Shown here: piece after piece, positions 42,251 through 50,495 of the stretch
How positions within the stretch are numbered: position 1 is the first letter of the stretch
Layout of the letters: the number at the start of each line of letters is the position of its first letter
Source: Nostoc favosum CHAB5714
GTDB taxonomy: Bacteria; Cyanobacteriota; Cyanobacteriia; Cyanobacteriales; Nostocaceae
Direction of reading: 5' to 3'
NCBI RefSeq assembly: GCF_020829495.1
Contig: NZ_JAIVFQ010000048.1
Span: 1 to 55,041 of the forward strand
Length of the DNA stretch: 55,041 nt
The notes under the pieces: model-generated
What the model saw: the letters and a program-made list of their open reading frames with translations, nothing else
Told to the model about the DNA's origin: nothing
Database searches by the model: none
Translations under genes and position numbers: made by a program

Positions 42251-42395
42251 GTAACAATTCCTAACTCATATAAACTCCATATTCGATACTACGGGTTTAT
42301 GTGCTGCTAGTCTAGAGTTGATTGTGGTTGACTGTTTTAGATTCTCAAGCGATTAGTGGGGCTAGTTTACATGTACCAAAAGCTTCAGACCAAAT

Positions 42396-42887
42396 TTACA
42401 CAGGAAAAAATCTTGCGTAGGCGTAGCCCGTCGTAGACATCGCTTCAGCAAATCCCTCAAATGAACTATAATCCTTAGCCACGATGGAAACATTCACACC
42501 CAACTTTCGTGCATTAGCAGTTGTATAAGGGCCGAAACATGCAATTATACAGTTTTCATAATCGCTTTGGGAGTTGACCATTGTTAAAAAGCTTTCTACT
42601 TCCGCCGTGCTACTAAAGGCAATTACATCGATCATTCCTTGACGAATCAGATTTAATTCAATACTGTAGATACTTGTGTTTAAGCCCTGTGTAATATATG
42701 TGGGTACGCGAGTTACTTCTATGCCCAATTGCTGCAAATCCGTAATCAAATTAGGTACAATATCAGGCTCAGGCAAACCAACAACTTCTGGAGCAGGTAT
42801 CAGTACTTTCTTCTCGTGAATTTGCGGAAGTTTCGCTAATTCAGCTACAATTCCGGCTGGGCTAGATTCTGTTGGAATTAAATCCAC
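42396..42887 (-). pseudogene. Truncated uroporphyrinogen-III synthase (HemD) fragment
   Basis: The 163-residue frame matches the HemD/HEM4 fold: VDLIPTESSPAGIVAEL, KVLIPAPEVVGLPEPDIVPNL, VTRVPTYITQ, IDVIAFSSTAEVESFL and CFGPYTTANARKLGVNVS. Homology-like sequence continues in frame upstream of the GTG at 42887 (QLCALGKDAESLLSFSGK) to about 42950, where half of a REP palindrome begins, so the first part is missing. At the other end, after SSFEGFAEAM, the frame runs into the dispersed repeat at 42415-42443 and ends six codons later. Both ends are thus bounded by repeats. It is probably a gene remnant; a complete hemD must exist elsewhere. Confidence 0.75.
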
Positions 42888-42956
42888 TTTTCCAGAAAAA
42901 GATAATAAGCTTTCTGCGTCTTTCCCTAAAGCACATAATTGGCATTTTCGTAGCTG

Positions 42957-43002
42957 AGAGGAGTTTAGCTATTAGCCTCGGAATTTATTCCAAGGCGGGA
43001 TG
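42957..43002. repeat. Right half of the REP-like palindrome
   Basis: GGAGTTTAGCTATTAGCCTC, GGAATTTATTCC and AAGGCGGGATGGCAACGAAGC match the right half of copy 1149-1273 and part of its flank. The left half is missing, and the hemD remnant begins at the break. Confidence 0.8.
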
Positions 43003-43246
43003 GCAACGAAGCAGAAGATTGAAAAAATGCTGGTATTGAGCAATCCTATTTGATTTGTGAGAATTGCAACCCGCAGAACCGCGAATTATTTGAGAAGTCA
43101 CGGAGCTTTTTCCTCACCAATGATTCAGGATTGCTATATAAATCCTAGCCATTTTTCTAGGATGAATTCTCCCCATTTTTCCGATGCCATCTGGGTTGAT
43201 AAAACGGGACGATATGAACATCTAAGAACGTTTGCAGAAAAATCTT

Positions 43247-44149
43247 ATGTCTTCATTACTGGCTTTATCCAACAATTTAGCTGACACCGTAGAACAAGCT
43301 GGAAGTGCTGTGGTTGCGGTAAATGCGGGTAATCGTGTTTCCCCAAGTGGTATTCACTGGCGTAATGGCATCATTGTTACCTCTGATGAGTCACTCCAGC
43401 GCTATGACGACATCACCATCACTTTATCAAATGGTAGTACTGCACCAGTAACACTCATTGGTCATGACTCTAGCACTGATATCGCTGTTTTTAAACTAGA
43501 AAATCTAGAAATTCCTGTGGCAAAAGTTGGCGATGCTAAAACGCTCAAAGTTGGTCATCTCGTGTTAGGACTGGCAAGAGGTAGCGAAGGTGACTTAAGG
43601 GCGGCGATGGGTGCGGTGAGTGTGGTTAGCGGTGCTTGGCGGAGTATGAATGGCGGGAATATTGACCAATTCATCCGCCCAGACATCACCCTTTACTCTG
43701 GTTTTGCAGGTGGGCCGCTCGTAGATGCTGCTGGTTTTGTTGTAGGCATGAATACATCGGGGCGACGTGGTACTGCTCTGACTATTCCCACTGCTACAGT
43801 CGATCGCGTGGTTAACCAATTAGTAGCAAAAGGACGCATTTCAAAAGGCTACTTGGGTGTGGGAATGCAACCTGTACGCTTACCAAATAACCTAAAAACT
43901 GCTCTCAATTTAACTTCTGCAACTGGGGTAATTGTCGTTAATGTTGAGTCTTCTGGGCCTGCTGACAATGCAGGTGTGCTGCTTGGCGATGTTTTGGTAA
44001 CGTTCGATGGCGTAACTGTGGGTGATACAGGTGATGTACTGGCGTTGCTCAATAGTAGCGATCGCATTGGTAAAACTGTCAATGTGCAAGTTGTCCGGGG
44101 TGGAGTGTTAGTTGAGTTAGCGATCGCAGTTGGCGAACGACCTTTGTAA
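43247..44149 (+). CDS. HtrA/Deg-like protein without catalytic residues (pseudoprotease) plus PDZ
   Basis: From ATG 43247 (MSSLLALSNNLADTVE) the product has 300 residues: a trypsin-like fold at about 10-190 and a PDZ domain at about 205-295 (KGYLGVGMQPVRLP, TGVIVVNVESSGPADNAGVLLGD). The catalytic positions are changed. Where active relatives have TNAHV, this has TSDES (E48 in place of His). D78 in STDIAVFK is kept. Where they have GNSGGPL, it has GFAGGPL (A154 in place of Ser). It should not cleave peptides. An intact paralogue follows at 44465 on the same strand. No signal peptide, so probably cytoplasmic. A regulator or scaffold role is inferred. Confidence 0.85.
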   Translation: MSSLLALSNNLADTVEQAGSAVVAVNAGNRVSPSGIHWRNGIIVTSDESLQRYDDITITLSNGSTAPVTLIGHDSSTDIAVFKLENLEIPVAKVGDAKTLKVGHLVLGLARGSEGDLRAAMGAVSVVSGAWRSMNGGNIDQFIRPDITLYSGFAGGPLVDAAGFVVGMNTSGRRGTALTIPTATVDRVVNQLVAKGRISKGYLGVGMQPVRLPNNLKTALNLTSATGVIVVNVESSGPADNAGVLLGDVLVTFDGVTVGDTGDVLALLNSSDRIGKTVNVQVVRGGVLVELAIAVGERPL

Positions 44150-44409
44150 TTCGTAATTCGTAATTCGTAATTCGTAATTTGGAAGTTGGGAGGCCGAGCT
44201 TGGAACTCGAACGTTGAGCTTCTGAACTCGAAACTTCGACCTTTTTACTCGAACGTTGAGCTTCTGAACTCGGAACTTCAGCCTTTTTGCTCGAACGTTG
44301 AGCTTCTGAACTCGGAACTTCCACCTTTTTACTCGGACGTTCAGCTTCTGAACTCGGAACTTCCACCTTTTTACTCGAACGTTGAGCTTCTGAACTCGAA
44401 ACTTCGACT
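44146..44409. repeat. AATTCGT heptamers followed by a 21/42-nt tandem array
   Basis: Four to five TAATTCG heptamers (44146-44180) are followed from 44206 by about five 42-nt units; the start CTCGAACGTTGAGCTTCTG recurs at 44206 and 44248 and then at further 42-nt steps. Each 42-mer splits into a 21-mer with GAACGTTGAGCTTCTGAA and a 21-mer with CTCGGAACTTCCACCTTTTT. The array fills the spacer between the dead and live protease genes. Confidence 0.9.
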
Positions 44410-44464
44410 AAAAACTATTGTCAGCCAACAGATTCTATTTTGACATGGGGAAAAATTGTATAAC

Positions 44465-45301
44465 ATGGCAAACACAACATTAACTAACATCGCTACTGAA
44501 TTAACAGAGGTAGCTGCTAAACTACGCGATCGCACTGTCAAAGTGAAAAGCGGCTCTCTGGGAGTCGGTTCCGGTGTAATTTGGCAATCTGACGGACTAA
44601 TTATTACTAATGCCCATGTCGCAACCAGCAACCGCGCAACTGTGGAATTGGCAGACGGAAGGGTATTTGATGCGGTGCGGACACAATTTGATCCACAGCA
44701 GGATTTAGCAGCACTGAAAATTGTCGCCACTAATTTAACTGCTGCAACCATTGGTAATTCTGAGGCGCTACGAGTGGGTGAATTAGTTTTGGCGGTGGGT
44801 AATCCCTTTGCTGACAGTGGTGCTGTGACAACTGGAATTATCTATGCAAATAATCCACGAGCTGTTATGGCTGATTTGCAGCTGTATCCTGGAAACTCTG
44901 GGGGGCCACTTGCCGACTGTCAAGGCCTTGTTGTGGGAATTAATACGATGATTGTTAATGGTTTGGCTGTGGCAGTTCCCAGCAACACCGTTGAGCGTTT
45001 TTTACAGGGAAATAGTCGTCCGCAACTGGGAGTTACACTGCAACCTGTGCTTTTAAGTAGGCGTAGCTTGGGTTTATTAGTGTTGTCAATTTTACCTAAC
45101 AGTGCTGCAGAAACTGCTGGTGTACAAATCGGCGATGTTTTAATTGGAGTTTCGGGGCGATTATTCACTAGCATCAATGATTTAACTAAATATCTGTATG
45201 ACAGTAAAGGATCTGTACCGCTACAACTCCTACGCGGTGGGAAGCAATTCGTGATTTATGTTGAGGTGCAAGCTGGTAAAACTGCTGTGGAGGCGACATG
45301 A
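44465..45301 (+). CDS. HtrA/Deg-like serine protease with PDZ domain
   Basis: A 278-residue trypsin-like protease with an intact triad: H51 in IITNAHVA, D80 in QQDLAALKI and S145 in YPGNSGGPL. The oxyanion region and VLAVGNPF are normal. A PDZ domain follows (PQLGVTLQPVLL, GLLVLSILPNSAAETAGVQIGDV). There is no signal peptide or membrane helix, so it is probably cytoplasmic. The ATG at 44465 is used; a TTG at 44456 is in frame. The stop overlaps the start of the regulator gene by 4 bp, showing coupled translation. Together with the dead paralogue upstream it suggests a regulated proteolysis module. Confidence 0.92.
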   Translation: MANTTLTNIATELTEVAAKLRDRTVKVKSGSLGVGSGVIWQSDGLIITNAHVATSNRATVELADGRVFDAVRTQFDPQQDLAALKIVATNLTAATIGNSEALRVGELVLAVGNPFADSGAVTTGIIYANNPRAVMADLQLYPGNSGGPLADCQGLVVGINTMIVNGLAVAVPSNTVERFLQGNSRPQLGVTLQPVLLSRRSLGLLVLSILPNSAAETAGVQIGDVLIGVSGRLFTSINDLTKYLYDSKGSVPLQLLRGGKQFVIYVEVQAGKTAVEAT

Positions 45302-45930
45302 TCCGAGTGATGGTAGTTGCCACTTCCCCTGTAGTACGGGCAGGGTTATCAGCTGTGGTAACTACCAATCCTCGGCTGACGGTTGTAGGTAGTGCATCCG
45401 ATTTGGATATATTGGCAAGGGAAGTTGGGCAATTACAACCAGATGTGGTGCTGGTAGATTTGAGTGGCAATGTTCAACAATCGGTGTGGGAAAAATTGCT
45501 GGTTATTCAAGAACAGCAATACCCATTAGGAATGATCGTCATTGTTGAGGAACTCGACAGTATCGACTTAGAGACGGGGTTACGTTCTGGTATCCGGGGG
45601 ATATTGCCCAGTACTAGCACAGAATCAGAAATTGTTGCTGCTGTGGAAGCGATCGCTTTTGGTTTGGTGGTGCTGCACCCGGATGCTGTAGAATTACTGT
45701 CTATCCGGGAGAAAGTGGTGGCGAATCCTGTACAAACCTTGACACCACGCGAGATAGAGGTTTTAGGTATGCTTGGTTCTGGGATGGGGAATAAAGCGAT
45801 CGCTAAAAGCTTGCACATTTCAGAGCATACCGTCAAATTTCATCTCTCATCCATTTTTCAAAAGCTCAGTGTCTCCAGCCGCACTGAGGCTGTTGCTGTG
45901 GGTGTCAGACTAGGTTTGATTATGCTGTGA
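45298..45930 (+). CDS. NarL/LuxR-type response regulator with a degenerate receiver
   Basis: A 210-residue protein with a receiver-like domain (1-125) and a LuxR-type helix-turn-helix (about 145-205: LTPREIEVLGMLGSGMGNKAIAKSLHISEHTVKFHLSSIFQKL). The candidate phosphorylation site D54 in VVLVDLSG is there, but the acidic pair that binds magnesium is replaced (VVATSP instead of a V-D-D-H/P type) and the conserved lysine in the GYLLK position reads GILPS. Phosphorylation is thus doubtful. It overlaps the protease gene by 4 bp. Likely it regulates transcription by another signal, perhaps linked to the protease; this link is inferred from operon structure. Confidence 0.9.
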   Translation: MIRVMVVATSPVVRAGLSAVVTTNPRLTVVGSASDLDILAREVGQLQPDVVLVDLSGNVQQSVWEKLLVIQEQQYPLGMIVIVEELDSIDLETGLRSGIRGILPSTSTESEIVAAVEAIAFGLVVLHPDAVELLSIREKVVANPVQTLTPREIEVLGMLGSGMGNKAIAKSLHISEHTVKFHLSSIFQKLSVSSRTEAVAVGVRLGLIML

Positions 45931-46007
45931 TCTTTAGTGATTATCGGTTGAATGCAATAGACCTCTTGCATACAGAGATTTTCAGTTGAGTAAACTATAA
46001 AAAAATA

Positions 46008-46368
46008 CCCAACCCCCAGCCCCTTCCTTGCCTGCAAGGGAAGCGGAGTAGCATCAAAGCCTCTCTCGTTTTAGGCTACGGTGTACACACAAGTCTTGTC
46101 GCAGCCATATCTTTATTAATATCTCGCACTGCGTTTCTATCCCGCCTCGGAATGAATTCCGAGTCTCATAGCTGAAGTCCACTTAAGTGGACTAAATTGA
46201 TTATTCAGTCCACTTAAGTGGACTTAAGCTATTAGCCCTGAACTTTAGTTCTGGGCGGGATGTCAGTAAGTGTGACAGTTTAACTCTGACAAAAATGTGG
46301 GTAAAAGAGTTGAAACGTATGGGGACAGAACTTGTGTGTACACCGTAGCTCCTTTAAGGAGAGAGGTC
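46008..46368. mobile_element. Nested repeats: dispersed repeat interrupted by MITE-like element holding a REP palindrome
   Basis: The outer layer is the 'CCCCTTCC...CCTCTCTC/GAGAGAGG' dispersed element, split near 46074 and continued near 46350 (AAGGAGAGAGG). The middle layer has inverted ends CTACGGTGTACACACAAGT (about 46077-46095) and ACTTGTGTGTACACCGTAG (about 46329-46347). The inner layer, 46139-46261, is the third REP-like palindrome (CCCGCCTCGGAATGAATTCC to CTGGGCGGGAT). No gene is credible between 45931 and 46441. Confidence 0.8.
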
Positions 46369-46441
46369 TATTCATATCAAGTAATGACATACATCTCCAA
46401 TGAGGTGATGCTGTATATATCACATTTGATTCATCACTTAT

Positions 46442-47659
46442 ATGAACATCTTAATGCTCTCTTCCACCTTTCCCTACCCACCAACGCGCGGGGGAACCCA
46501 AGTCAGGACATTTAATTTACTTAAATACCTTAGTCAACGCCATAGTATTACCCTGGTGACTCAACGCGAGGGCGATGTTACAGACGCAGAAGTAGCAGAA
46601 TTACGCGATTGTGTGGATCATCTAGCCATTTTTGAACGCCCGCCAGATTCTGCAACCACCGGAATATTGAATAAAATACAGCGATTTAGTAAATTTTTGC
46701 AACAGGGAACACCACCAAGCGTACTCAACCGCTACTCAGTTGAGATGCAAACATGGGTTGATAACTGGGTGGAAGCGGGGAAATGCGATGTAATTACCTG
46801 CGAACATAGCGTCAATGAAATTTATGTACGTTCGCATTTTCCCAAACAACTAAAAACTATAGTTAATATTCATAGTTCAGTTTACGCTACTTGTCGCAAC
46901 CAACTATCAACGGGCATTTCCGAAAATTCTCTCAGAGACAAAATTAATCTGCCACTTTTGCGGCGTTATGAGCAAAGCTACTGTGCTAAATTTTCGGCAA
47001 TTGTTGCGACAACAGAAGAAGATAAAATTCAACTACAAGAGTTTAACCCCAATAGTGAAATTACAGTTATTCCCAATGGTGTAGATTTAGTTTCTTTCCC
47101 CAACCGTACCACCGATCCAGGTGGACACAATTTAATTTTCATTGGTGCAATGGATAATTTGGCAAACATTGATGCTGTCTGCTTTTTCAGCAACGAAGTT
47201 TTGCCAGAAATCCAAAAATTGTATCCTGATACAACTTTCGATATTGTCGGTTCTCATCCGGTGTCAGAAGTTTTAGCACTTGAGCAAAAACCAGGAATTA
47301 ATGTGATTGGGCGTGTGCCTTCGATGGTAAAATATTTACATCAAGCCACCATCTGCGTTGTACCGATGCGGACTGGGTTTGGCATTAAAAATAAAACTTT
47401 AGAGGCAATGGCATCTGGTGTACCTATAGTGGCTAGCGATCGCGGCTTAGAAGGATTAGCCGTAGATGGTGCTAGTCATCCATTACGGGCATTACGAGCA
47501 AACAAACCGGCAGAGTACGTCACCGCTATTAGTCAACTATTTGAGCATCCACATCAGCGTTCACAATTGTCTCACAACGGCAGACAACTGGTAGAAACAG
47601 AATTCACTTGGGATATTGCTGGTAAAAGTTATGAACAAGTGTGTCTTAAAAAAGATTAA
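46442..47659 (+). CDS. Glycosyltransferase, GT4-like family
   Basis: A 405-residue GT-B-fold glycosyltransferase. The N-terminal domain starts MNILMLSSTFPYPPTRGGTQVRTFNLLKYL, the usual acceptor-side motif. The C-terminal donor-binding domain shows VIPNGVDLVSFP, LIFIGAMDNLANIDAVCFF, DIVGSHP, and the E-x7-E-like GFGIKNKTLEAMASGVPIVAS. It transfers a sugar from a nucleotide donor to an unknown acceptor, perhaps exopolysaccharide. No other polysaccharide genes are adjacent. Start ATG 46442 overlaps the end of a spurious frame. Confidence 0.95.
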   Translation: MNILMLSSTFPYPPTRGGTQVRTFNLLKYLSQRHSITLVTQREGDVTDAEVAELRDCVDHLAIFERPPDSATTGILNKIQRFSKFLQQGTPPSVLNRYSVEMQTWVDNWVEAGKCDVITCEHSVNEIYVRSHFPKQLKTIVNIHSSVYATCRNQLSTGISENSLRDKINLPLLRRYEQSYCAKFSAIVATTEEDKIQLQEFNPNSEITVIPNGVDLVSFPNRTTDPGGHNLIFIGAMDNLANIDAVCFFSNEVLPEIQKLYPDTTFDIVGSHPVSEVLALEQKPGINVIGRVPSMVKYLHQATICVVPMRTGFGIKNKTLEAMASGVPIVASDRGLEGLAVDGASHPLRALRANKPAEYVTAISQLFEHPHQRSQLSHNGRQLVETEFTWDIAGKSYEQVCLKKD

Positions 47660-47864
47660 TACTAATTTGTAATTAGCACACACATAAAAATGCTTGATTT
47701 AATAGAGATCCCACCACTAGCTTCTAGATAAATTCTAATTCTTCTTTCTTGTCGGTGTGGGACAAATGTGTGTAGAGACGTTGTAATGCAAAGTCTCTAC
47801 ATCGGCTATACAAATTATCTTATCTAAATCGGATTGGTTCAGGGTTAGCTTGTAAAGAAACACA

Positions 47865-48143
47865 TCAATTATTGTCGTATTTAGTTGAAGCACCTAACAC
47901 AAGTAATTTCTTATGCTTACGCTTATTTTTATTTTTGAGAGTAGTCAAATAATTATTAACGTAGCGGAAAGCAGCTGCACCATCGTAATCAGCAATGGCT
48001 ATAGCTTGTAAGAAAACCTTTGAAGGAATTTCAAATCCTAAAAATTTTTCTGTTAAAATTAACAAATCTTTATCTGTAGCAGGAATAGTTTCTTCTGCCT
48101 CTTCTGGATCAGAAAATATATCTTCAATTAATGCTTTATACAT
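47865..48143 (-). CDS. Small hypothetical protein, second gene of a pair
   Basis: From ATG 48143 (MYKALIEDIFSDPEEAEE) the product has 92 residues. The middle part (TDKDLLILTEKFLGFEIPSKVFLQAI) is helical and the C-terminus is strongly basic (KNKNKRKHKKLL). Its start overlaps the end of the upstream gene 48136-48375 by 8 bp, so the two are translationally coupled. The frame is open 10 codons further upstream. I do not recognise the family; the layout of acidic start and basic tail has no clear meaning. Confidence 0.6.
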   Translation of the reverse strand: MYKALIEDIFSDPEEAEETIPATDKDLLILTEKFLGFEIPSKVFLQAIAIADYDGAAAFRYVNNYLTTLKNKNKRKHKKLLVLGASTKYDNN

Positions 48144-48375
48144 TTTGTACCTCTCCAAAAGCATAAGACGCAAAGCCTGTGATAAAGTTTAGCTGCTGAT
48201 TGCGAGTTTGTAAGTTAAGTGGGAGTTCAGTACCAGCACATCCTATCTCCCGCAAAATCTCCAAACAATAAGCACCGAGTTGAGTGTATGGAGCTTGCTC
48301 CAATTCTTGAGCTACTTCTAGAGCCATCTCCAGATTGACTTGGATAACCGTCTTTACAGGGTTGGTCATAAACAC
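48136..48375 (-). CDS. Small hypothetical protein, first gene of a pair
   Basis: A 79-residue protein: VIQVNLEMALEVAQELEQAP, LGAYCLEILREIGCAG and the tail FITGFASYAFGEVQNV. It is soluble and mostly helical. It overlaps 47865-48143 by 8 bp. An alternative start two codons downstream (MTNPVKTV) is equally possible. A two-gene layout of this size can be a toxin-antitoxin pair, but no motif supports that here. Confidence 0.6.
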   Translation of the reverse strand: MFMTNPVKTVIQVNLEMALEVAQELEQAPYTQLGAYCLEILREIGCAGTELPLNLQTRNQQLNFITGFASYAFGEVQNV

Positions 48376-48990
48376 GCCCTAATAAACTGGATGCTCTAAG
48401 TTTTGATCACAAGTTCAAATAGCGTAACGGTGTTTTTGCGGATTTTATGAAGAGGCGAAAACAAAGTATCAGCGCATTTGCGGTAATGTATCCGAAATTA
48501 GGCAAATAAGTCTGAGATGCGAGCAGATGCACCAGAAGACGTTGGCGTACCCCTTTGGGTGTCTTTCTTTGCGCAGTGTGTCGTAAATAAGACAAGCGCG
48601 TGACTTAGGTACTATACAAATGCATAGGAAGTTTTCAGGCTTTTCTGAATTATCTGCGATCGCAAATAGACCATGCTGTAGGGGCACAGCAATGCTTAGC
48701 CCTTACGAAAGATATGGTTTTTAACCTTAATCCATATTTGATATTTATTGTCAATGCGTAAAGCCTAAAGTATATAATCCCTAATGTTATTAATTCTCAA
48801 GATTTTCGATGTAAGAACGCATTTTTGGGAAATTTAAATCCCTATGCATCTTTCGTTGATCAGATATATAAAAGAACATTAATTATGTTTAAGATGATTT
48901 CATCAGAATTTTATAATTTAAGGGCTTTTATCATGCAAGTATTACAACGGTCAAATACATTTGATCTGTAAAACTACAAAGGTATATATT
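48376..48990. other. Gene-free AT-rich spacer before the RTX gene
   Basis: A weak GTAGGGGCACAGCAATGC repeat lies near 48679-48696. The frames 48407-48595 and 48469-48687 overlap in two phases and look random. The last 150 bp, very AT-rich with TAATTATG and TATAATTTAAGG, should contain the promoter of the RTX gene. Confidence 0.5.
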
Positions 48991-50223
48991 ATGCTCACGG
49001 TTCTAACTCCTGAAAATTCTGTCTCCATCGTTGGTGGTAATATTTTTGATGGAAGCAATGGCAATATCTTGCTTAACCAGGGAAACAACGTAATCAATAG
49101 TGGTAATATTTTTGATGGAAGCAATGGCAATATCTTGCTTAACCAGGGAAACAACGTAATCAATAGTGGTAATATTTTTGATGGAGACAATGGTAATATC
49201 TTCCTTGAGCAGGAAAATAACGTAATCGATGGTGAAGATGCTAATAACACCATCGATGTGTCTCAATCTTTGTCTGGGGTATCTATCACCGCTGACCTAG
49301 AAGCCCAAACTATCTCTGTCAATAATGTTCCTGGTTTGGGAACATTAACATTCAAAATAGCCAACATTGCCAATGTCGTTGGCACAAATGAGGCTGACAG
49401 CATTAAGGGCGATAGTCAAAATAATCAATTAACTGGTCTGGCTGGTGATGACCTAATTGATGGTAGAGGTGGCAATGACGTGATTGATGGTGGACTGGGC
49501 AATGACACGTTGATAGGTGGTGCAGGCGATGACACCTTCAATGGCAGTCGCGGTAACGACAGCATCAATGGCGGGGATGGCTTTGATAAAGCAGACTACA
49601 GCAAACTAGGTAAAGCCATCACCCTCTCAGGTGTAGGGACAATTATCAAAGCTGATGGATTTGGAACAGATCAAGTCTTTAAAGTAGAAACAGTTATTGC
49701 TGATGCTAGTGTTGCCGACAATACCATAGATGCGTCTCAATCTTTGTCTGGCGTATCTGCCACCGCTAACCTAGAAGCCCAAACGATCTCTGCCAGTAAC
49801 GTTCCTGGTTTGGGAACATTAACATTCAATGTAGTGAACTTTGACAATCTGATCGGTACAAATGAAAGTGACAGCATTACTGGGGATAGCCAAGATAACC
49901 GATTAGTCGGTGGCTTAGGCAATGACACCATCATCGGTGGCTTAGGTAATGACACCATCATCGGTGGAGAAGGTAACGATGTTCTCACAGGTGGCTTTGG
50001 TGCAGATAAGTTTATCTTCAACACTGCTAAGGAGGGTCTTGACATCATCAAAGATTACAATTTTGCTCAGGGCGACGTAATCCAAGTTTCTAAAGTAGGG
50101 TTTGGTACTACTAATAGTAGCGACTTTTTATACGACACCTCTAGCGGGAAGTTGTCTTTCTTAGGAAATCAATTTGCCTTCGTTGAAAATCTCTCATCCA
50201 ATGTGAGTATTCAGTTGGTGTAA
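48991..50223 (+). CDS. RTX-type calcium-binding repeat protein
   Basis: From ATG 48991 (after AAAGG) the product has 410 residues. It begins with three 22-residue repeats (GNIFDGSNGNILLNQGNN type, 49036-49233). Two homologous domains of about 70 residues follow (SQSLSGVSITADLEAQTISV and SQSLSGVSATANLEAQTISA), each leading into RTX nonapeptides such as GGLGNDTLIGGAGDDTF and GGLGNDTIIGGEGNDVL. The C-terminus (ADKFIFNTAKEGLDIIKDYNF, then DVIQVSKVGFG) is typical of secreted RTX proteins carrying an uncleaved type I secretion signal. No protease or lipase domain is present and no ABC exporter gene adjoins it. Calcium binding and secretion are family-based inferences. Confidence 0.9.
   Translation: MLTVLTPENSVSIVGGNIFDGSNGNILLNQGNNVINSGNIFDGSNGNILLNQGNNVINSGNIFDGDNGNIFLEQENNVIDGEDANNTIDVSQSLSGVSITADLEAQTISVNNVPGLGTLTFKIANIANVVGTNEADSIKGDSQNNQLTGLAGDDLIDGRGGNDVIDGGLGNDTLIGGAGDDTFNGSRGNDSINGGDGFDKADYSKLGKAITLSGVGTIIKADGFGTDQVFKVETVIADASVADNTIDASQSLSGVSATANLEAQTISASNVPGLGTLTFNVVNFDNLIGTNESDSITGDSQDNRLVGGLGNDTIIGGLGNDTIIGGEGNDVLTGGFGADKFIFNTAKEGLDIIKDYNFAQGDVIQVSKVGFGTTNSSDFLYDTSSGKLSFLGNQFAFVENLSSNVSIQLV
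49036..49233. repeat. 66-bp coding tandem repeat in the RTX gene
   Basis: Units start with GGTAATATTTTTGATGGA at 49036, 49102 and 49168, exactly 66 bp apart. The first two are nearly identical, the third diverged. Confidence 0.92.
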
Positions 50224-50495
50224 AATTCCTAAAATTCCCAACTCCATCATAAGTTAAAGCTTTTTGCAGTTTGTTATCAGGGTAAAAGTTAGGTTGCAAA
50301 AAAAATAGGTTGGGCTGATCAAAGTATGAATTATATCAGCTACCAGCAGCTAGACCTCAAAATTTTTTTGCAACCTAACCATTGAACACAACAGTTGCTT
50401 TAACTCTCTCGATCAGAGCAACGCACTGCCTCATCCTGGGTGTTGAATTATTCCATTTTGATGATATTATTCTACAAAATTAAGGAGTAAACCTT

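Noticed and set aside
43057..43284. 75-residue frame in front of the HtrA-like pseudoprotease
   Set aside because: It overlaps the start of the better supported gene and has no family features.
44079..44443. Frames of 85-95 residues in the array between the protease genes
   Set aside because: Same reason: repeat translation, and one overlaps the protease coding sequence on the other strand.
48407..48687. Two overlapping minus-strand frames of 62 and 72 residues
   Set aside because: Same DNA read in two phases, no ribosome binding site, no protein-like features.
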